From: Neostapfia colusana
Taxonomy: Eukaryota > Streptophyta > Magnoliopsida > Poales > Poaceae
Direction: 5' to 3'
DNA length: 64,000 nt
NCBI GenBank assembly: GCA_030760725.1
Contig: JASWHV010000010.1
Location: 39,561,760-39,625,759 of the forward strand
The notes below the pieces were generated by a model, which had not been told where the DNA came from, did no database searches, and saw only the letters and a list, made by a program, of their open reading frames with translations. A program made the position numbers and the translations under genes. Shown in pieces: positions 8,413-18,700 of this stretch (positions are counted from its first letter, which is position 1; every line of letters starts with the position of its first letter).

Positions 8413-9912
8413 GCGTGGTATCAGAGCTCGCTTGAGGTTTAACACAGTACAAAGGTCTTCTTTTTCAAAAATCCAGTGAGGAACGAGTTAGTAGCCCGTA
8501 TAAGGATGTTATTAGTATATAGAAAGTGGCTTATTAACTTATTTGTTATGTCGGAAAATCGTGCATCTCGGGACGTTCATGTCTTGGGGGGTGCACGTAA
8601 GCGCTGTCCACCAGTGCGCACAAGCTGAAGGGTGGAGCCCCACGGGTGGCAGGTAACCCGACCCGCTTTGATATCCTCTACGACTCTTCATGTCGTTTGG
8701 GGTATTCGAGCAACGTCTGTCCCTGGCGTGCGTGGTGCAACATGGGAGACCCCGTCACGTGGTCTGAAACGTGAACACGTAACTCAAGGCGTGTTTGGCT
8801 TGAGAACATCCGGGCGAGTGATGACGGCCGGGTGTACAAACTGTATGGATTCCGGGCTCGGTGTGCAGCCGAGTCTGATGATTGTTTGAGTTTCTGCAGG
8901 TAGCCTTACCACGAAACGGTAGACGTGTAGCATCCGTGTGCGAGTGACGAGTAGTGCCACTGAACTAACGAAGCCGGCTAAATCCGGTATAGGTTTTTCC
9001 TTTGTGAGGACGTAGTACCGACATAATCTGGTGACGCCTCGACGTCACACCCAACTAAATGAACAACTTCATTTAAAAACTTGAAGGTTTTGATCCAAAG
9101 TAGTAAAACTTGATGTAACTCCTTCCCTTGAACAGGATATTCAAAGTTAATAAATTTTCAACTTATAGGATGTTAAGGACAGAGCACTCTGTTTTCAGCT
9201 AAATCAAGGCTGAAGTTAATCAGAGGTTAGAGGTTGAGTTCTTTCGAGGTTGGGGTCGTATGATACATTTCTGGAAAGCTTTGGAGGAGCTTTACAACTT
9301 TTCTGTTGAGTTCCAGAGGTGTTTCATCCCTTAACCACTCGAAAAATGCAGTAGAGTTGAAACTGTCCAGAAAACAGGACGGAGCAAAGACTCTCTGTAG
9401 ACTCTCTGTAAATTAAGCATAACTTCCTGCATAAAAATCCAAAAATAGAAAATGAGGTGGTTCTGGGAAGCTTATGAGATGGGTTACAACTTTGTAACAG
9501 AAAGTTTTGTCAGATTAGGAACAGAATTAACTGGAATTCTTGGATCAAATCAGTACCTAAGGCAGGGAGGTGCTGTCCAATTGTTCCCAGAAATTCTGTT
9601 AACTTTGACATCTCATAACTTTTGAACCAGAGCAGATCTTAGGCCAACCAAATACTTTCTGGAAAGCTATTGAAGTTAACTTTAACTTTGATGTTGAGCT
9701 CCAGGACTGGTTTTGCTTTTAACCTGGCCTAAATCAGATTGATATGGAAACTGGTCAGGGCTGTCATGGGAACAGCAGATCAGCAGTCAAATTTGTTTAA
9801 AAATTTGAACTATGTTTCCAAGTGTTAAGGGTTCAATGACATATCTTATGTTATAACTCAATGGTTTACTGTTTAAATAAATATTTGACATTTCTCAAAT
9901 ATATTTTTACAG
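8413..9912 (+). other. Element B leader, partly intron-like
   Basis: About 1.5 kb between the 5' LTR and the accessory ORF. The first part (to about 9050) is mixed in composition and holds two good 5' splice-site matches, GGCAG/GTAACC near 8653 and CTGCAG/GTAGCC at 8899/8900. The second part is AT- and T-rich, like a plant intron, and ends TTTTTACAG directly before the ATG at 9913. Both donors and the acceptor are kept in element I. No conserved reading frame is seen here. Confidence 0.5.
8416..8427 (+). promoter_or_regulatory. Primer-binding site, element B
   Basis: TGGTATCAGAGC, three bases after the LTR, is the standard complement of the initiator tRNA-Met 3' end used by many plant LTR retrotransposons to prime minus-strand synthesis. 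Confidence 0.93.
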
Positions 9913-10857
9913 ATGGCAGCAGATAAACGGTTGGAGAACGGGTGGGTAGTTTCCCACTGCTCTGACCGTAGCGGCTACCCGGGAGCATTGTGGCTAATGC
10001 TCCAATATTTCGGGTACAACCAGATGCCGCAATACTTCGCCAAGGAAGAAGGGGAAGAGGGGAACAAGACGTGGACGATCCATGTCGAGGTTCCTGCAGG
10101 GCCTACGCCACCCGGTTGGGTGCCATTCACCGTCACGGTGAGAGGAAGACAACCGGAAGGGATGTGGCAAGTGGCAGCCCGTGACACTATGTCACGTTTC
10201 TGCCAACTACACGTACAGGCTATGGAGGGAACTCCATACGCACTCGTTCCGGTGGAGGGACGAGCTCAGCATGTGTGGGAAGAGAGGTACCTAGAGGCAA
10301 CAAACCCGAGTTGCCCAAGGTACAACCCCGCGGAGGCAAATCTCAGCCTCCAAATGAGGGCGGGAAACGCTGTGATGGACAGCCAAGCTGTTCATACGGA
10401 GCATCTCGCCACCAAGCTCAAGGAGAGCACAAGCCGTGGAGATCATTTTGAGAGTGCTCACAGTGCACTCCGCAATGTGCTCCTTCCGACGATCAAGCGA
10501 CTGAATGAACAACACAATCAGTTGCGTCGTCTGAAGAAGGCAAAGAAGAAGAGCCGTGTTGACATTGCGGCGTTGCAAGAGCTGGTGCAGACCCTAACCC
10601 AGCAGAATGAGGACCTTGCTCAAGAGCGGGACGACGCTATTGAGGAAGGACAAGGCTGGGAAGAGGACTACAACCAGGCTATGGACGAGGTGCATGCATT
10701 GCAGGACCTCGTGCCCCCGGTATTGGGCGTACCGGTAGTCTTGGGTCTTCCAGCCATGGGAGAACCTGGAATGGGAGAAGAGGTGGTAGACCCCGAGCCA
10801 CCAGCAGAGGTACCGGAGGAGGACGACCCACAGGAGGTCGAGTTCTACTCCGAGTAG
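9913..10857 (+). CDS. Accessory ORF upstream of gag (314 aa, coiled coil), element B
   Basis: The ATG is exactly after a 3' splice consensus (TTTTTACAG). The first ~130 residues look globular (aromatic stretch around LMLQYFGYNQMPQYF, then PAGPTPPGWVPFTV). Residues about 150-265 are charged and heptad-like, with a basic patch (LRRLKKAKKKSR) and then acidic helix; this is probably a coiled coil. The last 50 residues are Pro/Glu/Asp-rich and end EVEFYSE. I see no zinc finger, protease or polymerase motif. A copy of identical length stands in element I, so the gene is a stable part of this family. Role unknown; self-association or RNP/chromatin binding is a guess. It lies 272 bases before the gag ATG in another frame. 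Large grass elements often carry similar unnamed coiled-coil ORFs (recalled, not checked). Confidence 0.85.
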   Translation: MAADKRLENGWVVSHCSDRSGYPGALWLMLQYFGYNQMPQYFAKEEGEEGNKTWTIHVEVPAGPTPPGWVPFTVTVRGRQPEGMWQVAARDTMSRFCQLHVQAMEGTPYALVPVEGRAQHVWEERYLEATNPSCPRYNPAEANLSLQMRAGNAVMDSQAVHTEHLATKLKESTSRGDHFESAHSALRNVLLPTIKRLNEQHNQLRRLKKAKKKSRVDIAALQELVQTLTQQNEDLAQERDDAIEEGQGWEEDYNQAMDEVHALQDLVPPVLGVPVVLGLPAMGEPGMGEEVVDPEPPAEVPEEDDPQEVEFYSE

Positions 10858-11129
10858 GGGGTTACGGTTGCCAAGTAGGGCAGCTAGGGTAGCGTAACCC
10901 AACTTTTGTAATCGGTGACATGTCGTGTAGACAGTAGCGTATGTATAGGTAGTGACGACATGAGCACGACTTCTCGGAGATCCGAGAATAATGTATCTTG
11001 TATAAAGTTTATGCTTTATCAATATATGTGAATGTTGTGCAAGTTAATCATGCGTCGCTTCAATACTTACTCCTGTTTATGGAATTTTGAGTAAGACATG
11101 TGCTAATTGCTGCTGTGTTGAATTTCAGA
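10858..11129 (+). other. Spacer between accessory ORF and gag, element B
   Basis: 272 bases with no gene. It is AT-rich toward the right and ends GAATTTCAGA/ATG, a 3' splice-like site next to the gag start. An AG/GTAGTG donor-like site near 10949 is not kept in element I. Confidence 0.5.
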
Positions 11130-14100
11130 ATGACGCGTACTCGTGCCAACCCCGATGTTGGAGGTACTAGCCAAGGGGGAGAGACCTCCCAACCACCTCC
11201 CGAGGACTCCTCGGGACAGCAGCAGCAACAGCAACAGCAAACACCGCCACCGCCACTGCCAACGGTTACATTGGCCGACATTGTCGCGGCAATGGCGGGT
11301 TCACATCAGCAGCATACAGAGCTGCTGCAAACGTTAATTGCGAATACGTCTCGCCCAGAGAGACGTCAAGATCGTGAGGAGCGCCAACAGAGCTCCTACT
11401 CTGACTTCCTGGCGACTCATCCCCCTGTATTCTCAAGGGCGGATGAACCACTTGACGCGGACAACTGGCTCCGCGCCATAGAGATGAAGTTCGGGCTGCT
11501 CCAAATCAGCGAGCAGCGCAAGACTCAGTTCGCGGTCCAGCAGCTCCAAGGATCCGCGAGCGCGTGGTGGGCCAACTTTTGTGCTTCACAACCCACCGAC
11601 CGAGTGATGACCTGGGCGGAGTTCCGGACGGCCTTCCGGGCCTATCATATACCGCCCGGTTTGATGAAGAGGAAGACGCAGGAATTCCTACACCTGCAAC
11701 AAGGGAGCCGGAACGCGCTGGAGTACTCCAGAGCGTTCAACGATCTCGCACTCTACGCGTCGTATCACGCAGATACGGACGAGAAGCGGCGGGACCACTT
11801 TTACCAGGGGCTTAACCCGCTCCTGAAGGACAAGCTGGCGATGTTCAATCGCGGCAGCCTCAACGACATAATTGATGCTGCGATTGTTCAGGAAGACTCC
11901 GGCAAGGAGTTGGCGGCGGCAGAGCGAAAGCGAAGCGCGCCGCAGAGCAGCGGAGAAGGAGGCGGTCCTTCTCAGAAGTTTCGGATGGTGAATCGCCCAC
12001 CATCAGGTCCGCGCTGGCAGCCACCACAGCGGTCGATGCCGTTCCGCGGTCGGCCGTATTCTTCACCGGCATTCCGGCCGGCACTGCCAGCACCACCGCA
12101 ACAACAACAGCAGCAGCGGGCGATGCCGCGTGCGTTTGCACCTCCGCAACGCATGCCGGGCTTTCGTCCACCAAGTACTCCACCAGCAGCGGCCACATGT
12201 TACAAGTGTGGTCGTCCAGGACACTTCGCGAGCAGTTGCCCGGAGAGGCAAGGCGGCGGAGTGGTACCACAGTTTCCGGGGAGGAATCAACCCCGGAACC
12301 CTACTAATGCGCGGCGGGCAAACCCTAGGCCCGGTACTGTCCACCAGCTTGCCATTGAGGACGTGCCGGAGGGCGAGCCAATCCTTGCGGGTATGTTCCA
12401 ACTCCACCAGCATCCCGCTATAGTACTATTTGATTCAGGCGCCACGCATAATTTTATTAGCCAAGCTTTCATTGCTAAACACAGCTTGCCAATACTACCC
12501 ACCGATAGTCCATATTTAATTTGTTCACCGGGTGGGAAGATTTCAGCAAGCGTAATGGTCTCCAAAGCACCATTATGCTTAGCGGGTAGAGTGTACCCCA
12601 CGTCTCTCATTATCTTAGAGGGACAGAAGGTCGATGTCATCCTAGGGATGTCGTGGTTAAACCGCCACGGCGCTGTTTTAGACACCGTCCTCCGAGTCGT
12701 GCACTTAAACTCAGGAGTGCACGGTTCTCACTCATTATTTCTGGACAGTCCAGAAATAAAACTTCCAAGTGTCTATCAAGCCACAACCATCAGATTGGAA
12801 GACATTCCAGTGGTCCGAGAATTCCCTGATGTATTCCCGGATGATTTGCCGGGGATGCCACCCGATAGAGAGGTGGAGTTCAAGATTGAACTTGCACCGG
12901 GAACCATGCCAATATCCCGAAGGCCGTACAAGATGGCGCCCAAGGAGTTGGCTGAACTGAAGACTCAGCTCACGGACCTTCTGGAGAAGGGTTTTATTAG
13001 GCCGAGCTCCTCGCCATGGGGCTGTTCGGCATTATTTGTCAAAAAGAAGGATGAAACGTTGCGGCTTTGCGTGGACTACCGTCCATTAAATGCCGTAACC
13101 ATCAAGAACAAGTACCCGTTGCCACGGATCGACATGTTGTTTGATCAGTTGGTCGAAGCAAAGGTCTTTTCCAAGATGGATTTAAGATCCGGGTACCATC
13201 AGATTAAGATCAGGGCTGAGGACATTCCAAAGACAGCTTTTTCGACAAGGTACGGACTTTATGAGTACCTGGTCATGTCCTTTGGCCTCACCAATGCTCC
13301 AGCTCACTTCATGTACTTAATGAACTCGGTGTTCATGCCGGAGCTGGACAAGTTTGTCGTGGTCTTCATCGACGACATCCTGGTATATTCCAAGTCGGAG
13401 GAAGATCACAAGAAACATCTGCGTATAGTCTTGCAACGGCTGCGGGATCACAAGTTATACGCAAAGTTCAGCAAATGCGAGTTTTGGATATCGCAAGTGC
13501 CTTTCCTCGGGCATATCATCTCAGCGGAGGGTATCGCTGTGGACCCGAGCAAAATCACGCAAGTGCTGAATTGGAAATCCCCGAGAACTGTTCATGAGGT
13601 ACGGAGTTTCCTCGGACTCGCGGGATATTATCGGAGGTTCATTCCGAACTTCTCGAAGATTGCCAAGCCAATGACAGAGCTGCTGAAGAAGGCTACCAAA
13701 TATGTTTGGAGTCCAGCATGTGAAGCAGCATTCAAGGCTTTAGTCAAGCACCTGACATCAGCACCGGTTTTGGCGCAGCCAGACACAACAAAACCGTTCG
13801 ATGTGTACTGCGATGCATCCGGCATTGGGCTCCGATGTGTGTTGATGCAAGACCGAAGGGTGGTCGCGTATGGGTCACGGCAGCTTAGGAATCATGAGCA
13901 AAATTATCCAACTCACGACTTGGAGCTCGCTGCCGTGGTACTTGCACTGAAAATGTGGAGGCACTACCTACTCGGTAACCTCGTACATTTATATACCGAC
14001 CACAAAAGCCTCAAGTACATATTCACTCAGAAGGAGCTGAACATGAGGCAACGAAGATGGTTAGAACTGATAAAGGATTACGAGATAGAGATCCATTATC

Positions 14101-15686
14101 ATCCGGGCAAGGCAAACGTTGTGGCAGACGCGCTAAGCCGCAAGTCACACGTCAATAATCTGACCATCACACCGTTGGAAGAGAGCGAACCACCACTACA
14201 TGTGATTCCACATGGAGCTCTCTACAACCTAGCTTTGATCCCCACCATCCGTGAAGAGATAGCGGCAGCCCAGAAGAATGACAAGGGCATATCACATTTG
14301 CGGAGACGTGTAGACAGTGGGGAGTTGAAATGTTTCCGGAAGGACGGAGACGGCGTCCTATGGTTCAAGGACCGGATCGTCGTACCCCGAAACCCGGAGT
14401 TACGGAAGAAAATCTTTGATGAGGCTCACTTATCAAAGTTTTCTATTCACCCCGGCAGCAACAAGATGTATCAAGAACTCAGAAGCAAGTTTTGGTGGAC
14501 ACGGATGAAGCGAGAGACTGCAAAATACGTGTCCGAGTGTGATACATGTCGACGGGTGAAGGCAGACCACATGCGGAAACCGGGACTGCTGCAACCACTG
14601 GGCATTCCTGCCTGGAAGTGGGAGGACGTGAGCATGGATTTCGTCGTCGGTTTACCCACCACCTTACAGAAACATGATTCTGTGTGGGTGATCGTCGATC
14701 GGCTCACCAAAGTTGCCCATTTCATCCCGGTCAACACCAACTACAACGCCAAGAAGTACGCTGAACTGTACATCTCACGGATCCTATGCTTATACGGCGT
14801 ACCCCGTACTATCGTATCGGACCGGGGCACTTTATTTGTGTCCCGTTTTTGGGAGCAGCTCCACGCTGCCTTGGGGACGAAGCTGATCCGTAGTTCAGCC
14901 TACCACCCGCAGACGGATGGGCAAACGGAGCGGGTAAATCAAATCTTAGAAGACATGCTACGAGCTTGCGCTATCGACCACGGCAAGAACTGGGATGATC
15001 ACTTGCCGTTAGCCGAGTTCTCGTACAACAATGGGTACCAAGCCAGCATCAAGATGGCGCCCTACGAGGCGCTATACGGGAGAAAATGCCGCACACCATT
15101 GAATTGGTGTGAGTCTGGCGAGAGGGTTACCTTCGGGATTGATCTTGTCAACAACGCGGAAGAAAAGGTTCGATTAATTCAAGCGAACCTAAAAGCCGCT
15201 CAATCCCGACAGAAACAGTATGCGGACCGGAGAAGGCGTCCGTTACAATTCGAAGCTGGAGACCACGTATATCTACGAGTGTCTCCAATGAAGGGAGTAA
15301 ACAGATTTGGGGTGAGAGGAAAGTTAGCACCCCGATTCATCGGTCCATTCCAGATTACCAAAAGATGTGGATCGGTGGCATACCGGCTAAGATTACCAGA
15401 AGCACTTTCCGGTGTGCACGACGTCTTTCACATTTCCCAGCTGAGGAAGTGTCTCAAGCTATCAACTACCGTTCAGCTGGAAGACATTGAAGAACTGCAA
15501 CCGGATCTCACCTATCGGGAGGAACCGGTGCAGATTATTGATGAAAAGGCCCGAACCACACGCAACCGTACGTTGTGGTTCTACAAGGTTCTGTGGAGTA
15601 ATCACTCCATGGATGAAGCGACATGGGAGAGCGAAGAATTCCTTCGCACTAACTACCCCGACTTTCTCACGTCGCATATCCGGTAA
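11130..15686 (+). CDS. gag-pol: Gag-Pol polyprotein with chromodomain, element B (1,518 aa, intact)
   Basis: One uninterrupted frame supplies all retrotransposition enzymes. I start at ATG 11130 because it follows TTTCAG and begins the conserved Gag; the frame is open further upstream but without another ATG. Order: Gag with a polyglutamine run and a capsid core (PPVFSRADEPLDADNWL); a CCHC knuckle from Cys357 (CYKCGRPGHFASSC); protease DSGA with catalytic Asp435; reverse transcriptase with FIDD (first Asp 748); RNase H (YCDAS, Asp ~894); integrase zinc site (His1100, His1107, Cys1137, Cys1140) and catalytic Asp1170, Asp1231, Glu1267 (DD35E); GPF/Y segment (RFIGPFQI, VHDVFHISQL); and a C-terminal chromodomain (LWFYKVLWSNH, DEATW). 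Everything a chromovirus needs is present, so it may be active. Gag and Pol share one frame, so no frameshift is required. Confidence 0.96.
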   Translation: MTRTRANPDVGGTSQGGETSQPPPEDSSGQQQQQQQQTPPPPLPTVTLADIVAAMAGSHQQHTELLQTLIANTSRPERRQDREERQQSSYSDFLATHPPVFSRADEPLDADNWLRAIEMKFGLLQISEQRKTQFAVQQLQGSASAWWANFCASQPTDRVMTWAEFRTAFRAYHIPPGLMKRKTQEFLHLQQGSRNALEYSRAFNDLALYASYHADTDEKRRDHFYQGLNPLLKDKLAMFNRGSLNDIIDAAIVQEDSGKELAAAERKRSAPQSSGEGGGPSQKFRMVNRPPSGPRWQPPQRSMPFRGRPYSSPAFRPALPAPPQQQQQQRAMPRAFAPPQRMPGFRPPSTPPAAATCYKCGRPGHFASSCPERQGGGVVPQFPGRNQPRNPTNARRANPRPGTVHQLAIEDVPEGEPILAGMFQLHQHPAIVLFDSGATHNFISQAFIAKHSLPILPTDSPYLICSPGGKISASVMVSKAPLCLAGRVYPTSLIILEGQKVDVILGMSWLNRHGAVLDTVLRVVHLNSGVHGSHSLFLDSPEIKLPSVYQATTIRLEDIPVVREFPDVFPDDLPGMPPDREVEFKIELAPGTMPISRRPYKMAPKELAELKTQLTDLLEKGFIRPSSSPWGCSALFVKKKDETLRLCVDYRPLNAVTIKNKYPLPRIDMLFDQLVEAKVFSKMDLRSGYHQIKIRAEDIPKTAFSTRYGLYEYLVMSFGLTNAPAHFMYLMNSVFMPELDKFVVVFIDDILVYSKSEEDHKKHLRIVLQRLRDHKLYAKFSKCEFWISQVPFLGHIISAEGIAVDPSKITQVLNWKSPRTVHEVRSFLGLAGYYRRFIPNFSKIAKPMTELLKKATKYVWSPACEAAFKALVKHLTSAPVLAQPDTTKPFDVYCDASGIGLRCVLMQDRRVVAYGSRQLRNHEQNYPTHDLELAAVVLALKMWRHYLLGNLVHLYTDHKSLKYIFTQKELNMRQRRWLELIKDYEIEIHYHPGKANVVADALSRKSHVNNLTITPLEESEPPLHVIPHGALYNLALIPTIREEIAAAQKNDKGISHLRRRVDSGELKCFRKDGDGVLWFKDRIVVPRNPELRKKIFDEAHLSKFSIHPGSNKMYQELRSKFWWTRMKRETAKYVSECDTCRRVKADHMRKPGLLQPLGIPAWKWEDVSMDFVVGLPTTLQKHDSVWVIVDRLTKVAHFIPVNTNYNAKKYAELYISRILCLYGVPRTIVSDRGTLFVSRFWEQLHAALGTKLIRSSAYHPQTDGQTERVNQILEDMLRACAIDHGKNWDDHLPLAEFSYNNGYQASIKMAPYEALYGRKCRTPLNWCESGERVTFGIDLVNNAEEKVRLIQANLKAAQSRQKQYADRRRRPLQFEAGDHVYLRVSPMKGVNRFGVRGKLAPRFIGPFQITKRCGSVAYRLRLPEALSGVHDVFHISQLRKCLKLSTTVQLEDIEELQPDLTYREEPVQIIDEKARTTRNRTLWFYKVLWSNHSMDEATWESEEFLRTNYPDFLTSHIR

Positions 15687-15740
15687 TTTTTCCACCGTCC
15701 TCTCTCTCATTTTCACCTTATAATCTCGGGACGAGATTCT

Positions 15741-15756
15741 TTTAAGGGGGGAGGAA
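15741..15756 (+). promoter_or_regulatory. Polypurine tract, element B
   Basis: A run of T's and then AAGGGGGGAGGAA directly precedes the 3' LTR. It is the plus-strand primer site. Confidence 0.9.
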
Positions 15757-18700
15757 TGTAAGGGCCTCAGTTTTTGACACCCATTTGCAGTGTTCATCCC
15801 CACACCACACACCTCATTTGAGGAAAAATGATGAACACAAATAAAGAGCAAGTAACAATTATCAACATGCTCATTAGGGAACAAACTCACACATTGCAAA
15901 AGTGGTACTTCCCACATGTGATATAGATGGGCTGGACATATGAAAACTCCTACACTTTGCCAAGGATGTCCATGCCAAGTTTCACCCAAATTCAAAACAT
16001 TTTTGAGGTCATCTTGGGTGTAGATAGGAAAGGGGCAGTTTGAAAACATATTCAAATTCAAACTGTTTTCACCCACTGAATTTAAAAGTGGAAGGCATAT
16101 TCTTGCTCAGCACATTTTTGTGAGCTCACACACCAATTTTCACTCCATTTGGAGTTGATCTTGACATGAGCTAAGGGGGAGAAATTCAAACTTTATTTGA
16201 ATTTCAAACTGCACTTGTGCTGAAATTCATTCAAACCAAACCTCATTTGAACTTTGATCAATTCAAATGGCTCTTGGGTGAATAATTTGAGTTGCCAAGG
16301 GTAGAATAGGGTTCACTGTTTACCACAGCTGTTAGGAATAAATTTCAGAGGTTAAAAGAGGAGTGGGACCCACATGTCAGCCTCAGCCTCAAAGCAAACC
16401 GACTGAACCACAGTTCAGTCGGTTCCCGGCTGTTGTGCGCGCGCGCCACCGAAGGGGCCGGCCGGCGCCAGCTCCTGCTGCGTGCCCCAAGCCGGAGGCC
16501 AGCCGGCCGAGCTATTTATTCCCTCCCCGGCGTGCCTCAGTCACCATTTCCCCGAGCTACCGACGTGCGTGACTGCTTTTCCCACTGCCATCGCCGCCGC
16601 TCGAGTTCCTGCTTGATCAAGCCGATCGCAGCTCCCTCTTTCCATTCCAAGGTCCCAGCAAGGTACTAGCAACCATCCTCCATCCTTCCCATTGATAGAA
16701 ATCGATTGAAACCGAGTGATATCGGCTGTGCCGAAAGATCAAACTCGGAACTGGAAACCGCCGCACCTCGGGCTCTCGTGGACAGCCCAACCTGGGCGTT
16801 GTCACGCCCGAGCCAAGGCACCCTTGGACGCGCAAGTGATCGGTGCTGCTCATCCCCGAGCCACAGCTCGAGTGGTTGCTCACCGGCGGCGAATTTCCAC
16901 TTTTCCCCTTTCTGTGTGCAGAACGACCCTCGGGTACGATTCTGTTTAATTCGTGCTCTAGAAAGGATTAGAGGGCCTCAGGCCACTCCCACACGAACTA
17001 GACACGGTGACGCACAAGTTGCCTTCACAACTCTGGGCCGGAGAACTTCTGTGCCCGGCGTAATTCAAGGTCTACTAATGGCGGAACGCACGGGGGGTAT
17101 CGGGCGCACGGTGAGGACCTATTTCGGGCCTTCCCCGAGCTGCCCCGAGTTCATGTCGACCTTCTCTGAGGTCCACTGATGCTCCCCGACCGGTTTCCCA
17201 AGTAGCTGAGGCACTAGGAGCATCAGCCGACATGGCCGAAGTCGTTCCGATATGGCGGCTCGTCGCCGACCATGCTCCGGCCGTTGTCATGAGCAGCTGA
17301 CCCTCGGATCATGTTCCCCAAGTAAAAGTAGGCAGGGGCGGCCAGAATCAAGAAGTTTGAAGCTGTACAGCAGCCGGCGGCGAGCTCTCCGGCGAGGTCC
17401 CTCGGCGGCGGAGCGCGGGTGTCGCGAGGTTGAAGAAGGGGGTGGACCCCAGCTGTCAGCGGCCGATATTTTGAATCGGGATCCGGCTGCGGCCGGGATC
17501 GGGTGTGCTGGCGCGCAAAAGCCTTGTGGGCCGCGGTGTGCTGTCGCTTCGGCGTGCGACGCGTGTCTCCTGGGCCCACGCGCGAGTTTAAACTTTTCCC
17601 CGATTTTCAGATTTCCTTCAAACTTCAAATCCTTATAACTTTGGCTAGAAAGCTCCAAATTGAGTGAACCAAATTTTGCTGGATTCTGCTCTTTGAGTAC
17701 TTTCCAGAAAATCAAGTGTCACTTCATGAGATTCCTTAATTCTCCAGAATTAATTCCTTAAAGTTTAAACTGTTAGGAATTTTAACTGGAGAATCATTTG
17801 GAGGAAAATCCTGAAATTTTGCTGAGATGTTCACCAAAATATCCTTGAACTACCATAAAAATTTCAGATCCATTTGAGCTCATTTAGTCCACCTAATGGT
17901 GTGATTAGTAAAACTGTTCCAGAGAAAATAGAAAATGTTCAGAAACATTTTCAGAATTTTCTCTGAAATTGTTTAGCTCATATCTTTAGTTAGAGACTTC
18001 CAAATTAAGTGAGACCAATTCCATTAGAACCCTCTGAAAATCTAGTTTTCAGAAAGTCATAGTTTGTTTCATGAAAATACCTAGAACACCCTAAAAGCCT
18101 TTAATTAAGGTCAAGGACATAATTATTTGTGGAGGGCTCAAATGAGCTTTGCTGCAACTAAAACTTGACCAAGTCTCTGTTTAGGTTGTAACCAAGCCAC
18201 AGTAAAAGTTTCACAGTCATTAGGTCTATCTAGTAAAGGTTATAGACTTCACAACTTCAAAGTTAATACAAAAGCATTTAATTAATACATACATTGTTCT
18301 TATCATGTAGTCGCTAAGGTCGAGGAGGAACCCGAAGTCCTAGACTTCGTTACTCCGGAGGAACAGCTAGCCTACGACCAAGAGCAGCAAGGCAAGCCCC
18401 GGTTTGCATTAACCATTTTATAAATTTTTATTGTTTTGAGCACATACTTGTTTTCTTTATGTTGTGCATCAGAGTCTTGTTTGGAAACCCCACTGCATAG
18501 CCAAGAAAACCATGGGTTGGGGTTTAGGATTGCAAACCCCGTTAGCCACTGCATTGCTAGGATAGAGTAGGATTCGGTACAAGTCGAGTAGTTGGAACTA
18601 CTCGCGAGAATAGGCTAGAGGCACATTGCTCGGGTAGAGATAGCACATGATACACATGGCAAGAAAATGAGACCGAGCGGAGAGTAAGGGCAGCAGGACT

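Noticed and set aside
8632..8889. 85-codon plus-strand frame in the leader of element B
   Set aside because: The same region in I (about 50882-51140) has changes that are not frame-respecting; the conserved features here are donor-like splice sites.
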